From positions 62,001-126,000 of the forward strand of contig JAFWNM010000007.1 in NCBI GenBank assembly GCA_017510335.1: a stretch of 64,000 bases of DNA, read 5' to 3'. Of this stretch, positions 43,878-53,024 are shown piece by piece (positions within the stretch are counted from its first letter, which is position 1; each line of letters starts with the position of its first letter). This stretch comes from Paracoccaceae bacterium (lineage in GTDB: Bacteria > Pseudomonadota > Alphaproteobacteria > Rhodobacterales > Rhodobacteraceae). A program made the translations under genes and the position numbers. Under the pieces are notes generated by a model. That model made no database searches. It had not been told where the DNA came from and saw only the letters and a list, made by a program, of their open reading frames with translations.

Positions 43878-44196
43878 TGGCGCCAAGCGAATCTTGAATG
43901 CAGGTATTGATAGCTGCCCAAGCGGCGGCATATGCCTTAAATCTGTCAAGCAGGCGATTTTTTCATCAAAATACCGACAAATTGCGTTGCTTGCGTGTTG
44001 ATGTTCTGCAAGAATTTCAGGCGGAATGATGAATTTGAATACAAAAAAATTCAATCAGCGTGTCGCGGTCCTTGTTCAATCCCTCGAATTTGTCAGTGAG
44101 ATTTACAGTAATATACTGATTTAATTGATAAAATATTTGATAATTCCCTATCCCTTCAGGCGATTCGCAGAAAGGAAGATCATTTACTTCTGAATT

Positions 44197-44208
44197 TTTG
44201 TATCCAAA
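44197..44208. promoter_or_regulatory. Shared amidase-island box, copy 2
   Basis: TTTGTATCCAAA, a near palindrome, 65 bp before the pair-2 small gene. Confidence 0.5.
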
Positions 44209-44273
44209 ATTGGGTATGCGCATTCTAACGTGTCCTATATCGGCGCGGTCTTTATCAGGGAAAGGGAAATCGC

Positions 44274-44486
44274 ATGTCTGAAATTGTCGCAACACAAGGT
44301 CTTGTCACACAAACCATCAAGTTCTGGTCCGGGATTGATGTCCCCAATCCGGCGGCCAGGGAAATGGCCGGTCATTTTCTGGCGGCGCGCAACGATTTTG
44401 CAACGCTGCGCGGCAAGGCCCGGTTCGAGGAAGAACCCGCAAGCTTTCTGGCGGCCCTTCAATCGTGCAAGGAGTGCGCGCAATGA
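44274..44486 (+). CDS. AtzG/GatC-like small partner of amidase 2
   Basis: 70 residues. The end LRGKARFEEEPASFLAALQS has the E-x-EPA-x-F motif of AtzG-like proteins; the N-terminus is helical (QGLVTQTIKFWSGIDVP). Its TGA overlaps the amidase-2 ATG (ATGA), so the two are translationally coupled and probably made in equal amounts. AGGGAAA precedes the start. Confidence 0.75.
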   Translation: MSEIVATQGLVTQTIKFWSGIDVPNPAAREMAGHFLAARNDFATLRGKARFEEEPASFLAALQSCKECAQ

Positions 44487-45922
44487 CCAAGCTTGAAACC
44501 AGGTTCGAAAGCCTGACATCGCTAAGTGTCGTGGAGCAGGCTGATGCTGTCGCGCGCGGTGACACCACCGCCGTGGCCCTGACCGAAGCTGCGCTTGCCG
44601 CCTTTGAATTGCAAAACCCGTCGATCAATGCGGTGATATGGTTGCAGCAAGACGCCGCGCTTGAAGCCGCAACCGCGCTGGACGCCATGCAACGCACGGG
44701 CCGCCCGTTGGGGCCACTTCATGGCGTGCCGCTGGCCCATAAGGATATGTATTATCAGGCAGGCAAACCCTGCACTTGCGGGTCTGACATCCGCAAGAAT
44801 TTTGTGCCGGACTACACTGCAACGGTGATTGAACGCTTGCACGCGGCCGGTTCGCTGACATTGGGCGGCTTGAACATGGCCGAATTCGCCCAGAACCCCA
44901 CAGGCCACAACGCGCATTTTGGCGATTGCTGCAATCCGTGGGATTTGGCCTATTGCACAGGGGGGTCGTCATCGGGGTCGGGGGCGGCGGTTGCCGCGCG
45001 CTGTGTCGGGGCCTCGCTCGGGTCTGATACTGGCGGTTCAATCCGCTTGCCTGCGGCGCTTTGCGGTGTGACGGGCATCAAGGGCACGCAAACCCGCGTG
45101 TCGCGCTATGGTGTCATGCCTTTGTCCTTCTCGGCGGATAATGTCGGCCCGCTTGCACGGTCCGCCCGCGATTGCGCACGGATCATGTCGGTCATTGCGG
45201 GGTATGATGCGAATGACCCCACATCCGCGACAGACCCCGTGCCCGACTACGAGGGCGCGTTGACAGGCGATATTCGGGGCCTGCGGGTCGGCGTGCCGAC
45301 AAATTACTTCTTCGACGACATTGATGACGAGGTGAACGCCGCCTTTGTGCAAGCGATGACTGTTCTGGCGGACCGGGGTGCGGTTCTGGTTCCTGTGACA
45401 CTGCCGCATATGGCCGATATCAGCGCATATGGCGGCATCATCTCGCGCTGTGAAGGGGCCGCCATTCATGGGCAATGGATGCGCGACGCCCCCCAAAGTT
45501 ATTCTGTGCACCTAAGTGCAAGACTGTATGGCGGCAATGCCATTCCTGCTGTCATGTATCTTGAAGCCCTGAACCGCAGGGGCGGTATCTTGCGGTCCTT
45601 TGCCCATGATGTGTTCGGCGCGTGTGATGTGTTTGTTGCCCCTGCCTTGCGCACCAAGGTTCCCACCCGCCATGAAACCGATATAGACAGCGGGCGTGAC
45701 GGCACAATCGAAGCGTTCATGAATGTGTCAATCAACACACGGCCCGCGAATTACCTTGGCCTGCCGTCGGCGTCGGTTCCTTGCGGGTTCGATAGCAATG
45801 GTCTGCCCATCGGGCTTTTGATTCATGGCCGGCCGTTTGCCGAAGGGCGCGTGCTGAAAGTCGCGGATGCCTATCAGCGCGACACTGACTGGCATTTGCG
45901 CCGCCCCCCGATTGCGGCCTGA
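44483..45922 (+). CDS. Amidase-signature hydrolase, pair 2 (type A)
   Basis: 479 residues. Triad: Lys87 (LAHKDMYY), cis-Ser in GGSSSGSGAAV, Ser186 (GSDTGGSIRLPA). Positions of Lys and Ser are identical to amidase 4 (57246), and both share LNM-x-EFA and PTGHN, so they are close paralogues (type A). Family chemistry is hydrolysis of an amide or ureido group. It overlaps its small partner gene and is followed by a strong bidirectional terminator at 45930. Confidence 0.92.
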   Translation: MTKLETRFESLTSLSVVEQADAVARGDTTAVALTEAALAAFELQNPSINAVIWLQQDAALEAATALDAMQRTGRPLGPLHGVPLAHKDMYYQAGKPCTCGSDIRKNFVPDYTATVIERLHAAGSLTLGGLNMAEFAQNPTGHNAHFGDCCNPWDLAYCTGGSSSGSGAAVAARCVGASLGSDTGGSIRLPAALCGVTGIKGTQTRVSRYGVMPLSFSADNVGPLARSARDCARIMSVIAGYDANDPTSATDPVPDYEGALTGDIRGLRVGVPTNYFFDDIDDEVNAAFVQAMTVLADRGAVLVPVTLPHMADISAYGGIISRCEGAAIHGQWMRDAPQSYSVHLSARLYGGNAIPAVMYLEALNRRGGILRSFAHDVFGACDVFVAPALRTKVPTRHETDIDSGRDGTIEAFMNVSINTRPANYLGLPSASVPCGFDSNGLPIGLLIHGRPFAEGRVLKVADAYQRDTDWHLRRPPIAA

Positions 45923-45929
45923 TTGCATG

Positions 45930-45961
45930 ACCCGCGCCCCCAAAGGACAGGGGGCGCGGGT
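45930..45961. terminator. Bidirectional terminator between amidase 2 and formamidase
   Basis: A perfect 12-bp GC-rich stem, ACCCGCGCCCCC with GGGGGCGCGGGT, loop of 8. It lies between convergent genes and can serve both. Confidence 0.75.
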
Positions 45962-45970
45962 GTTCGGTGT

Positions 45971-46912
45971 TCACCCCTGTTCAAGCAGTGACTTGGCGAT
46001 CATGCAGTGCACGCCCTTGTTGCCATTGACGGTCTGGGTGATGCGCAGATCCGCCGCAAGCGAGCACAGCGTATATGCATCTTCAGGCGACAATCCCGCC
46101 TTTTCGCCCAGCACCACAATCATGTCGCGCAAGGCCCGGATGACACATTGATCCAGGTCTGGGTCCATGCCCATTGTGATGATATGCGTTGGCGTTTCCG
46201 CACGAGGGTATGCAAGGCCCGTCTGCTTGTGCAAAACGAAGGTGAAATCGCCTTCAAGTGCGGTTTCGATGGCGGTTACGCACACTTCGCCGTCACCCTG
46301 TGCCCCATGCCCGTCACCGCATGAAAACATCGCACCCGGCACAAAGACCGGCAGAAAAAGCGTTGTGCCCGCAACCAGTTCCTTGTTGTCCAGATTGCCG
46401 CCATGCGCGCGCGGCTGGATTGATGAAATACGCCCCCATGCCGGGGGCGGGGCCACACCCATCACACCAAAAAACGGCGCAAGCGGCAGTTCCAGCCCCC
46501 ATGGCAGGCGGCCCGTGTTTTTCTGCGCGTCCAGCGGGATGGTGATGTGCCGCGTTTCGTGGAAATCGTCGATCAGGGTTCCGGCAAGCGGGCGTATGAC
46601 ATTATACCCCCAGTCCGTGCGCAGTGCGACCTTGTCGATGCGTATTTCCAGCACATCGCCGGGCATTGCCCCTTCAATGGCGATGGGGCCGGTCAGGATA
46701 TGGCCGGGCAGCGGGCGTTCGGAGCGTTGGTGAATATCCAGCAATTCAGGCGGAATATGGAAGCCGTCGGGGGGCAGAACATCGGGTGCGCCGCTGACTG
46801 TCCGGATGGTGGCTGTATCGCCCGATTGCACGACAAGTGCGGGGGGCAAGCTGGCATCGAAATAGCCCCAGTGGCAGGTTTCCGGCGAAGCGTCGAGGGT
46901 GTGGTGTGGCAT
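45971..46912 (-). CDS. Acetamidase/formamidase family protein
   Basis: 313 residues. HTLDASPETCHWGYFDASLP opens the protein; GPIAIEGAMPGDVLEIRI, GAMFSCGDGHGAQGDGEVCV and TAIETALEGDF are the FmdA_AmdA signature. These zinc-type amidases release ammonia from short amides such as formamide or acetamide. Start 46912 has AAAGGA 6 nt upstream; ATG 46936 (ATGA overlap with the permease) is an alternative. Together with the amidases it could remove the last small amide of a pathway. Confidence 0.9.
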   Translation of the reverse strand: MPHHTLDASPETCHWGYFDASLPPALVVQSGDTATIRTVSGAPDVLPPDGFHIPPELLDIHQRSERPLPGHILTGPIAIEGAMPGDVLEIRIDKVALRTDWGYNVIRPLAGTLIDDFHETRHITIPLDAQKNTGRLPWGLELPLAPFFGVMGVAPPPAWGRISSIQPRAHGGNLDNKELVAGTTLFLPVFVPGAMFSCGDGHGAQGDGEVCVTAIETALEGDFTFVLHKQTGLAYPRAETPTHIITMGMDPDLDQCVIRALRDMIVVLGEKAGLSPEDAYTLCSLAADLRITQTVNGNKGVHCMIAKSLLEQG

Positions 46913-46932
46913 GCTATGTCCTTTGGGGCGCG

Positions 46933-47952
46933 TCATTGTGATGGCGGGATGGCGGGGTTCGGTTTCCCGCGGGCACTGTTTCTGTGCATCGTGTAGACCG
47001 TAGCGCCAACAACCAGCGCCGCGCCAGCAAATGTGGTGCTGTCCGGGAATTCCGCGAAGATGAAAAAACCGATTGCTGTCGCAATCAGCAAACGCACAAA
47101 TTCAAGTGGCGCAAGTGCCGACGCCTGCCCTGTCTGGTGGGCGCGTGTAATAAGATACTGGCCACCTGTTCCGGTAATGCCCACAAGCGCAATCAGCGCC
47201 CATTGCCGCATGTCAGGTTGCACCCACCACAGCAGTGTTGGCACTGCCAGCGCCACAATCAGGAAAACCGCCTGATAAAACAGGATTGTTTCTGTCCGTT
47301 CGGATTTTGCCAGAACGCGCACTGTTATGGTAATGCCCGCCCCGAACAGTGCCCCGATCAGCGTCAGCACATAGTAATACCCGATCCCCTCGCCGCTGGG
47401 GCGCAGCATGATCAGCACACCCACAAACCCGATGGCGGTGGCAATCCAGCGCCGGGTTCCGACACTTTCATTCAGGACAATCACAGCGCCAATCGTCACG
47501 AACAACACCTTGGCAAACCCCAGCGCCGTGACATCGGCCAGTGGTATGTGCAAAAGGGCCGTGAAACCGCACAGCATTGCGCCCAGCGAAAACGCGCCGC
47601 GCACCAGTTGCAGGCCCGGATAGCGCGTGCGCAGCGCTGCGGGAAACCCACGCATGAACAGCGGCAGCAGCAGGATTGTAACAATGATCTGCCGGATGAA
47701 CAGCACTTGCACCAGTGGCAAATCGGTGCCGATTGCCTTGATACCGGCCATCATGGCACCGAAAAGGAAGAATGACGCGATCATAAGGATGGAACCGCGC
47801 AGGTTGTCGGGGGCGGCCGCCCACCACAGCATCAGGCGGACCCGACGCATCAAGGGCGGTGCACCTTTTGGTGCTTTGGCTGTCTGAACCCGCGTGGGGG
47901 CGGGCAGATCGCCAGATGGTCCTGACACAGGTGGAGGAGTTGGCTTGTTCAT
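46933..47952 (-). CDS. EamA/DMT-family permease (copy 1)
   Basis: 339 residues with ten membrane helices in two EamA repeats (about 50-185 and 195-330). FIRQIIVTILLLPLFMRG and GFAKVLFVTIGAVIVLNESV are typical. The 40-residue Pro-rich N-terminus is cytoplasmic. DMT proteins move metabolites such as amino acids, often outward. It lies upstream of the formamidase gene with coupled ends, and 111 bp after amidase 3, all on the minus strand. Confidence 0.88.
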   Translation of the reverse strand: MNKPTPPPVSGPSGDLPAPTRVQTAKAPKGAPPLMRRVRLMLWWAAAPDNLRGSILMIASFFLFGAMMAGIKAIGTDLPLVQVLFIRQIIVTILLLPLFMRGFPAALRTRYPGLQLVRGAFSLGAMLCGFTALLHIPLADVTALGFAKVLFVTIGAVIVLNESVGTRRWIATAIGFVGVLIMLRPSGEGIGYYYVLTLIGALFGAGITITVRVLAKSERTETILFYQAVFLIVALAVPTLLWWVQPDMRQWALIALVGITGTGGQYLITRAHQTGQASALAPLEFVRLLIATAIGFFIFAEFPDSTTFAGAALVVGATVYTMHRNSARGKPNPAIPPSQ

Positions 47953-48063
47953 TCTTTCGCCTGATGATGGATGTGGGCGGGGCTATTGTCCGGGCATGCC
48001 GGATGCGTCCCGTCCCCGTTTGATGCCGCAAACGGGACGCAAGGGGGGGACTTGCGTGCCCTG

Positions 48064-49512
48064 CTATGCGGCCTGGGCCATGGTGATGTTCGGACGATGG
48101 GCCATCAGGCCCGCAGCCGTTTCATAGGCTTTGCCGATCCGAAGAACCGTAGGGTCTGCAAATGGCTTGCCCACAATCTGCATGGACAGCGGCAGCCCTT
48201 GCGCGGAAAACCCTGTTGGGATGGACATGGCGGGGTTGCCCGTCACATTGAACGGCATTGTCTGTATGGCCCATGCGGGCGGGGTTTCAGGGTCGATCTC
48301 GTCGAAACGCCCCGCCGGGGCCAAGGTGGATGCCGCTATGATGGCGTCATACTTGCCCAGAATCGTGTTGTTCACGCTGATCGACAGTTGGCGCCGCACC
48401 CGCAAGGCCTGCATCAGGTCCGACGCAGACAACAGGCCACCAACCGCCATGCGCGCATGGGTGAAGCGCCCGTAATCCAGCGGGCGCGTTTTCATGTCGG
48501 CCTCGTGAATGGCATAGGCTTCAGATAGCAGGATGACCCGGCCTGCGGCATTGAACAATTCGTAATCAGGCAGGGTGACAATATCGACAGTTGCGCCCAG
48601 TTCCCCCAGTTTCACGATTGCGGCGTCCAGCGCTGAAACAACTTCGTCACTGACCCCTTCTGCATCTTCGAAGAAGTGGCGCGGGAAGGCGAATTTCATC
48701 CCCTCGATGCCATCATTGATACCGCCCAGAAAATCAAGGGCACCGGGATCGGCAGAAGCCGGGTCCAGCGGGTCGTATCCGGCAATGACCTGCATTGTGG
48801 CGGCCGTGTCATCCACGCTGCGCGACAGGGGACCAGCATGATCAAGCGTGAAAGACAGCGGAAACACCCCCCGCCGTGACACAAGGCCGTAGGTCGGCTT
48901 TAGCCCCACAGTGCCACAATAGGCCGCCGGGCCACGGATGGAACCGCCCGTGTCCGACCCCATCGCCATGCGCACGAACCCGGCAGCCACCGCAGCCCCC
49001 GACCCCGAGGACGACCCGCCAGGAATATGGTCGGGGTTCCACGGGTTGCGCGCGGGCGGGAACGGCAGGTCAAAAGAGGGTCCGCCGAATGCGAATTCAT
49101 GTGTTGCGGTCTTGCCAATCAAAACGCCCCCGCCGCTGCGCAATTTTTCCGCCACCACGCAGTCGGACGTCGGCACATGATCTTGCAGCAATTTGGAATG
49201 GCAGGTCGTCCGAATTCCGGCTGTGTTGAAGATATCCTTCAAGGCATAGGGAATGCCCTGCATTGGCCCTTTGTCGATTCCGTTTGCAAAATCGGCATCC
49301 GCTGCATCCGCATCTGCAAGCGCCCTGTCGGTGGTAAGCGTGATAAAGCTGTTCAGCTTGTCATCCAGCGCGCCAATCCGCGCCAATGCATCCTTGGCAA
49401 GGTCTTTTGCGCTGATGGTTCCGGCCCGCAAAAGCGCGCCTGCGTCCAGTATGGACAGGTCATTCAGGGGAATTGTTGGTGCGTTCGGGGTGATTTTTCC
49501 GTGTTCAGACAT
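48064..49512 (-). CDS. Amidase-signature hydrolase, pair 3 (type B)
   Basis: 482 residues. Triad: Lys92 (YALKDIFNT), cis-Ser in GGSSSGSGAAV, Ser191 (GSDTGGSIRGPA). HEFAFGGPSFDLPFPPARNP links it to amidase 1 as a type-B paralogue. Start at 49512 lies one base after the stop of its small partner; the longer frame to 49545 would overlap that gene. Substrate unknown; AtzE and GatA are the nearest characterised classes. Confidence 0.92.
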   Translation of the reverse strand: MSEHGKITPNAPTIPLNDLSILDAGALLRAGTISAKDLAKDALARIGALDDKLNSFITLTTDRALADADAADADFANGIDKGPMQGIPYALKDIFNTAGIRTTCHSKLLQDHVPTSDCVVAEKLRSGGGVLIGKTATHEFAFGGPSFDLPFPPARNPWNPDHIPGGSSSGSGAAVAAGFVRMAMGSDTGGSIRGPAAYCGTVGLKPTYGLVSRRGVFPLSFTLDHAGPLSRSVDDTAATMQVIAGYDPLDPASADPGALDFLGGINDGIEGMKFAFPRHFFEDAEGVSDEVVSALDAAIVKLGELGATVDIVTLPDYELFNAAGRVILLSEAYAIHEADMKTRPLDYGRFTHARMAVGGLLSASDLMQALRVRRQLSISVNNTILGKYDAIIAASTLAPAGRFDEIDPETPPAWAIQTMPFNVTGNPAMSIPTGFSAQGLPLSMQIVGKPFADPTVLRIGKAYETAAGLMAHRPNITMAQAA

Positions 49513-49513
49513 G

Positions 49514-49720
49514 TCATGCAATCCTTGTGATAGGGGCAAAGCCATAGGTGTTCGCGGGTTCGTCTGCGGCAGTCAGATTCGTGGTGCGAAGCCGGGCGCA
49601 CATGGCTTCAAGTTCCACAAAGCCGCCTATAATCGCGGGCTTGCGGTCTTCTGGAAGGGGCAGGCCGTTGCGCGCGGCAATCGCTTCGACCAGCATTTCG
49701 GTATCTGCATCCTGTGACAT
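49514..49720 (-). CDS. AtzG-like small partner of amidase 3
   Basis: 68 residues from ATG 49720, with GAAAGGAGAT upstream. LVEAIAARNGLPLPEDRKPA, followed by FVELEAMCARLRTTNLTAAD and EPANTYGFAPI, is the clearest AtzG/DUF4089 match of the four: two helices then a tail that in AtzG wraps the amidase. It is one base from the amidase-3 start. Confidence 0.82.
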   Translation of the reverse strand: MSQDADTEMLVEAIAARNGLPLPEDRKPAIIGGFVELEAMCARLRTTNLTAADEPANTYGFAPITRIA

Positions 49721-49845
49721 GTTCAGATCTCCTTTCGGGGCGCGGGGTGGGCAGAAATCACGTTTCTTAAGAACGGGAGCATGGCTGTGGCGCACTGGAA
49801 TCAAGCCATGACATCATCGTATGCTATAATGTTTGGTATCGCAAT

Positions 49846-49857
49846 ATTGCATACAAT
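49846..49857. promoter_or_regulatory. Shared amidase-island box, copy 3
   Basis: ATTGCATACAAT, palindromic ATTG/CAAT ends, 126 bp before the pair-3 small gene. Confidence 0.5.
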
Positions 49858-50115
49858 AATGCAGTCGCGGCATAAATTTTTTGACTGGCACGCACTTCTT
49901 GCTTGCTGCGCCGTCGCCCGAATCGGGTAACGGGAAGGTGAGCGTTAAGCTGTGCCGAATTCGTGAAATTTCTTTTATATATTGATTTTAATAGGATAAA
50001 TTGAAATAATTATTGCCACATCGTCAGGTTTGGCAGTTTTGACAGTCTTTCTTCAGGTGGTGGCGGGGTGCTGGAAATTGAAGCCGAAAGATGAATTATT
50101 CGGCATTGCAGCATT

Positions 50116-50127
50116 ATTGTATCCAAA
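50116..50127. promoter_or_regulatory. Shared amidase-island box, copy 4
   Basis: ATTGTATCCAAA, 178 bp before the ABC binding-protein start. It shares thirteen bases, TTGTATCCAAAAT, with copy 2. Confidence 0.5.
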
Positions 50128-50304
50128 ATGGCATATCGCAATATCAAGTTTGTTGACCGGCCAGCGCGGGTGCGTGCACAAATTTCCTATGAGGCCGAGA
50201 TGCGATCCGGTTCTCAAGGTCACAAGGGCGATCAGGGTATCCGCGTCTGCAGGCTGCGTATGTCAAGACAAGAGCCATCAACCAGAGATGAAAGGCTGAC
50301 AAAC

Positions 50305-51903
50305 ATGACACTCCGAAAGTTAAGGAAAGAAATTGCCGCAGGTGCTGCTGCGCTGTCATTGGGGGTGATACCTGGTGCGGGGTATGCAGAAACAGTTTTG
50401 CGCGTTGCCATGACGGCAGGCGACATTCCCCTGACCATAGGCCAGCCCGATCAGGGGTTCGAGGGATACAGGTTTGTCGGCTACAAGCTGTATGACTCGC
50501 TGTTGTTGTGGGATTTGTCGCAGGGGGACACGGAATCTGACGTGATCCCGGGCTTGGCCACCGATTGGTATATCGACCCTGACGACAACAAACGCTGGGT
50601 CTTCGAACTGCGCGAGGGGGTCAGCTTCCATGACGGTTGCCCCTTCAATGCAGACAATGTTGTTTGGAACTATGAACGCCTGACACTGGAAGATCATCCC
50701 GCGTTCAACCCGCAGCAATATGCAGCCATCCGCACAAGAACGGTGGACATCGCGGGCATTGAGAAAATCGACGATTACACGGTCGCCATCAACATGAAGC
50801 GCACCGACAGCCTTTTCCCATTGCAGACCAGTTTCATATTCATGATCTCGCAATGCGCCTTCGAGGCGGCAGGCAGTGATTATGCTGCCTATGCGATGGC
50901 CCCGTCAGGCACCGGCCCATATAAATTTGACCAGATGGTTCCGCGCGAACGCCTTGAATTGATTGCAAATACCGAGTATTGGGATGCAGATCGCATACCC
51001 CGCCATGACAGGCTTTTGCTGCTGCCCATGCCAGAAGCCACCACCCGCGCGGCGGCACTGATGGCCGGACAGGTCGATCTGGTGGAAGCGCCATCGCCGG
51101 ATACAATTCCCATGCTTCAGGGCGCGGGCATGACCATAACGACAGCCCCCTATCCGCATAACTGGGGCTATCAGTTGAACTTTGTGGATGGTCCCTTCGC
51201 GGATATCCGGGTCAGGCAGGCGGCGAACTACGCGATCAACCGCGAAGAAATGGTGGCCATGCTGAACGGGTATGCGTTGCCGGGTTATGGCGCTTATCCG
51301 CCGGATTCGCCGTATTTCGGCGACCCGCTGAAATATGAATTCGACCCCGAAAAGGCCCGCGCCCTGCTGGAAGAAGCCGGCTGCCTGCCGTGTCACGTGA
51401 CATTTGCAGTGTCAACATCCGGTTCAGGCCAGATGCAGCCGTTGCCGATGAATGAACTTGTTTCGTCCCAGATGAATGCCGCCGGGTTCCGCGTGACCCT
51501 GGAGGTGATGGACTGGAACAAGCTGATTGATGTGTCGCTTAGCGGGCGTCCCACATACCCCGAATATGACGCCATCAATGTCAGCCGGGCATTGCAAGAC
51601 CCCTTCTCTGGTTTGTTCCGGTTCATGCTGGAAAGCCAGCATGGTCCGGCAGGCGGCAATTTCGGCCATTATTACAGCCCCGAAGCCGAAGCGCTGATCA
51701 CCAAGATCTATGAAACCTTCGACCAGACAGCACGCGACGCGCTGATCACCCAGGCGCACGAGCTGTTTGTTTCCGATGCGATCATGATTTTCGTGACTCA
51801 TGACACCAACCCGCGCGCGCTGTCGCCAACGCTGAGCGGATTTGTGCAGGCGCAAAGCTGGTTTCAGGACATGACACCCATCAGTTTTGGTCAAACCAAT
51901 TAG
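50305..51903 (+). CDS. Peptide/nickel-type ABC importer, binding protein
   Basis: 532 residues of the SBP_bac_5 (DppA/OppA) family. Signal peptide at 1-32 (LRKEIAAGAAALSLGVIPGA, then GYAE). WVFELREGVSFHDGCPFNAD and QAANYAINREEMVAMLNGYA are conserved. It binds a peptide or similar amide in the periplasm. ATG 50305 follows GAAAGG; the open frame 59 codons upstream would hide the signal peptide. It heads the long rightward operon. A hairpin follows at 51909. Confidence 0.92.
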   Translation: MTLRKLRKEIAAGAAALSLGVIPGAGYAETVLRVAMTAGDIPLTIGQPDQGFEGYRFVGYKLYDSLLLWDLSQGDTESDVIPGLATDWYIDPDDNKRWVFELREGVSFHDGCPFNADNVVWNYERLTLEDHPAFNPQQYAAIRTRTVDIAGIEKIDDYTVAINMKRTDSLFPLQTSFIFMISQCAFEAAGSDYAAYAMAPSGTGPYKFDQMVPRERLELIANTEYWDADRIPRHDRLLLLPMPEATTRAAALMAGQVDLVEAPSPDTIPMLQGAGMTITTAPYPHNWGYQLNFVDGPFADIRVRQAANYAINREEMVAMLNGYALPGYGAYPPDSPYFGDPLKYEFDPEKARALLEEAGCLPCHVTFAVSTSGSGQMQPLPMNELVSSQMNAAGFRVTLEVMDWNKLIDVSLSGRPTYPEYDAINVSRALQDPFSGLFRFMLESQHGPAGGNFGHYYSPEAEALITKIYETFDQTARDALITQAHELFVSDAIMIFVTHDTNPRALSPTLSGFVQAQSWFQDMTPISFGQTN

Positions 51904-51908
51904 GCAAC

Positions 51909-51934
51909 GTGCCGGGGTCTTGCGGCCCCGGCAC
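51909..51934 (+). terminator. Hairpin between binding-protein and permease genes
   Basis: GTGCCGGGG at 51909-51917 pairs with CCCCGGCAC at 51926-51934, loop 8. There is no long T-run. Such hairpins after the binding-protein gene commonly give more of that protein than of the permeases. Confidence 0.55.
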
Positions 51935-52053
51935 CAGTTCTTCTGCGGCGGCACGGTGCCCTTTTGCCCCGCATCGCATGGCGATCAAGCTGCACCAGAT
52001 CATCGCCACCCGCCCACGCCCGGCCCTGACGATCATCACTGTAAGGAAACGTC

Positions 52054-53010
52054 ATGATTTCATACATCATTCACCGCATTCTCTATGCTATTCCAATTTC
52101 CATAGGCGTCACAGTGTTCTGTTTCGCGCTTGTGTATATGGCCCCCGGAGACCCGCTGACCCGTCTGTTGCCCGATGATGCCAGCCCCGAAGTTGTCGAG
52201 ATGATGAAAAAGGCATATGGGCTGGATAAGCCTATTCCGGTTCAATACCTGATCTGGCTGGGAAATGCGCTGTCGGGCGATCTTGGGACATCTATCCAGA
52301 CAGACCGGCCCGTTCTGAACGAGGTCAGCAAGGCGCTTGTCAACACCATCATCCTTTCTGCGGTATCTGTGGTGGTGGCCTTTTCTGTGGCTTTCGTTCT
52401 TGGAACAGTGGCCGCGTATTATAACGGTCATGCAGTTGACCGGCTTGCCACAGGGTTTTCGGTTCTTGGGGTCAGCATTCCCAACTACTGGTTCGGGATT
52501 GTGCTGATCATCATTTTCTCTGTGCAGTTGCGCTGGCTTCCCGCCACGGGAATGGGACCGGCGGGGTCTGACGGGTTTTCGCTGCTTAGTCTGGACAGTT
52601 TGCGCCATTTGGTTCTGCCCGTGATCACCATGGCGCTTATTCCGCTGGGAATTATCATGCGCACCACCCGTTCTGCCGTGTCCGAGGTGCTGGGGCAGGA
52701 TTTTGTCCAGACGTTGCGCGCCAAGGGCCTGAATGAATGGGCGGTGCTGAACCATGCTGTGCGCAATGCGCTGCCCGGTGTGATGGCCGTTATGGGGCTG
52801 CAATTCGGCTACCTGATGGGCGGATCAATCCTGGTCGAGACTATTTTCACCTGGCCCGGCACTGGCTCGTTGTTGAACCAGGCCATTCTGAACCGCGATA
52901 TTCCGGTGCTGCAAGGGACCATCCTGGTTCTGGCGCTGATCTTCGTTGCGACCAACCTTGTTGTTGATCTGCTGCAAACCGCAGTTGACCCGCGCATCAA
53001 GCGAACCTGA
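52054..53010 (+). CDS. Peptide-type ABC importer, permease 1 (DppB-like)
   Basis: 318 residues, six helices. APGDPLTRLLPDDASPEVVE is the periplasmic stretch after helix 1; DFVQTLRAKGLNEWAVLNHA, followed by VRNALPG, is the EAA coupling loop; FTWPGTGSLLNQAILNRDIP is typical of DppB. It forms the channel with permease 2. TAAGGAAAC lies before the start. Confidence 0.94.
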   Translation: MISYIIHRILYAIPISIGVTVFCFALVYMAPGDPLTRLLPDDASPEVVEMMKKAYGLDKPIPVQYLIWLGNALSGDLGTSIQTDRPVLNEVSKALVNTIILSAVSVVVAFSVAFVLGTVAAYYNGHAVDRLATGFSVLGVSIPNYWFGIVLIIIFSVQLRWLPATGMGPAGSDGFSLLSLDSLRHLVLPVITMALIPLGIIMRTTRSAVSEVLGQDFVQTLRAKGLNEWAVLNHAVRNALPGVMAVMGLQFGYLMGGSILVETIFTWPGTGSLLNQAILNRDIPVLQGTILVLALIFVATNLVVDLLQTAVDPRIKRT

Positions 53011-53024
53011 GAGGGAGTTTTGAC

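Larger units (their letters stand above)
43800..44273. promoter_or_regulatory. Divergent promoter region between amidase pairs 1 and 2
   Basis: 474 bp, markedly AT-rich (about 43,990-44,215), with no supported gene. It separates the leftward and rightward amidase operons and holds two copies of the shared box, at 43866-43877 and 44197-44208, one close to each operon. Confidence 0.6.
49721..50304. promoter_or_regulatory. Divergent control region, amidase 3 / ABC importer
   Basis: 584 bp without a supported gene; AT-rich from about 49,820 to 50,130. It carries two copies of the shared box, ATTGCATACAAT at 49846 and ATTGTATCCAAA at 50116, and must contain both divergent promoters. Confidence 0.6.

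Noticed and set aside
42169-45922. Amidases as GatA of a tRNA-dependent amidotransferase
   Set aside because: No gatB is present and the gene occurs in four paired copies with catabolic neighbours, so a GatCAB role is unlikely.
48010-48040. CCCGTTTG/CAAACGGG stem after amidase 3
   Set aside because: There is an 8-bp stem, but no T-run follows in the direction of transcription; termination is uncertain.
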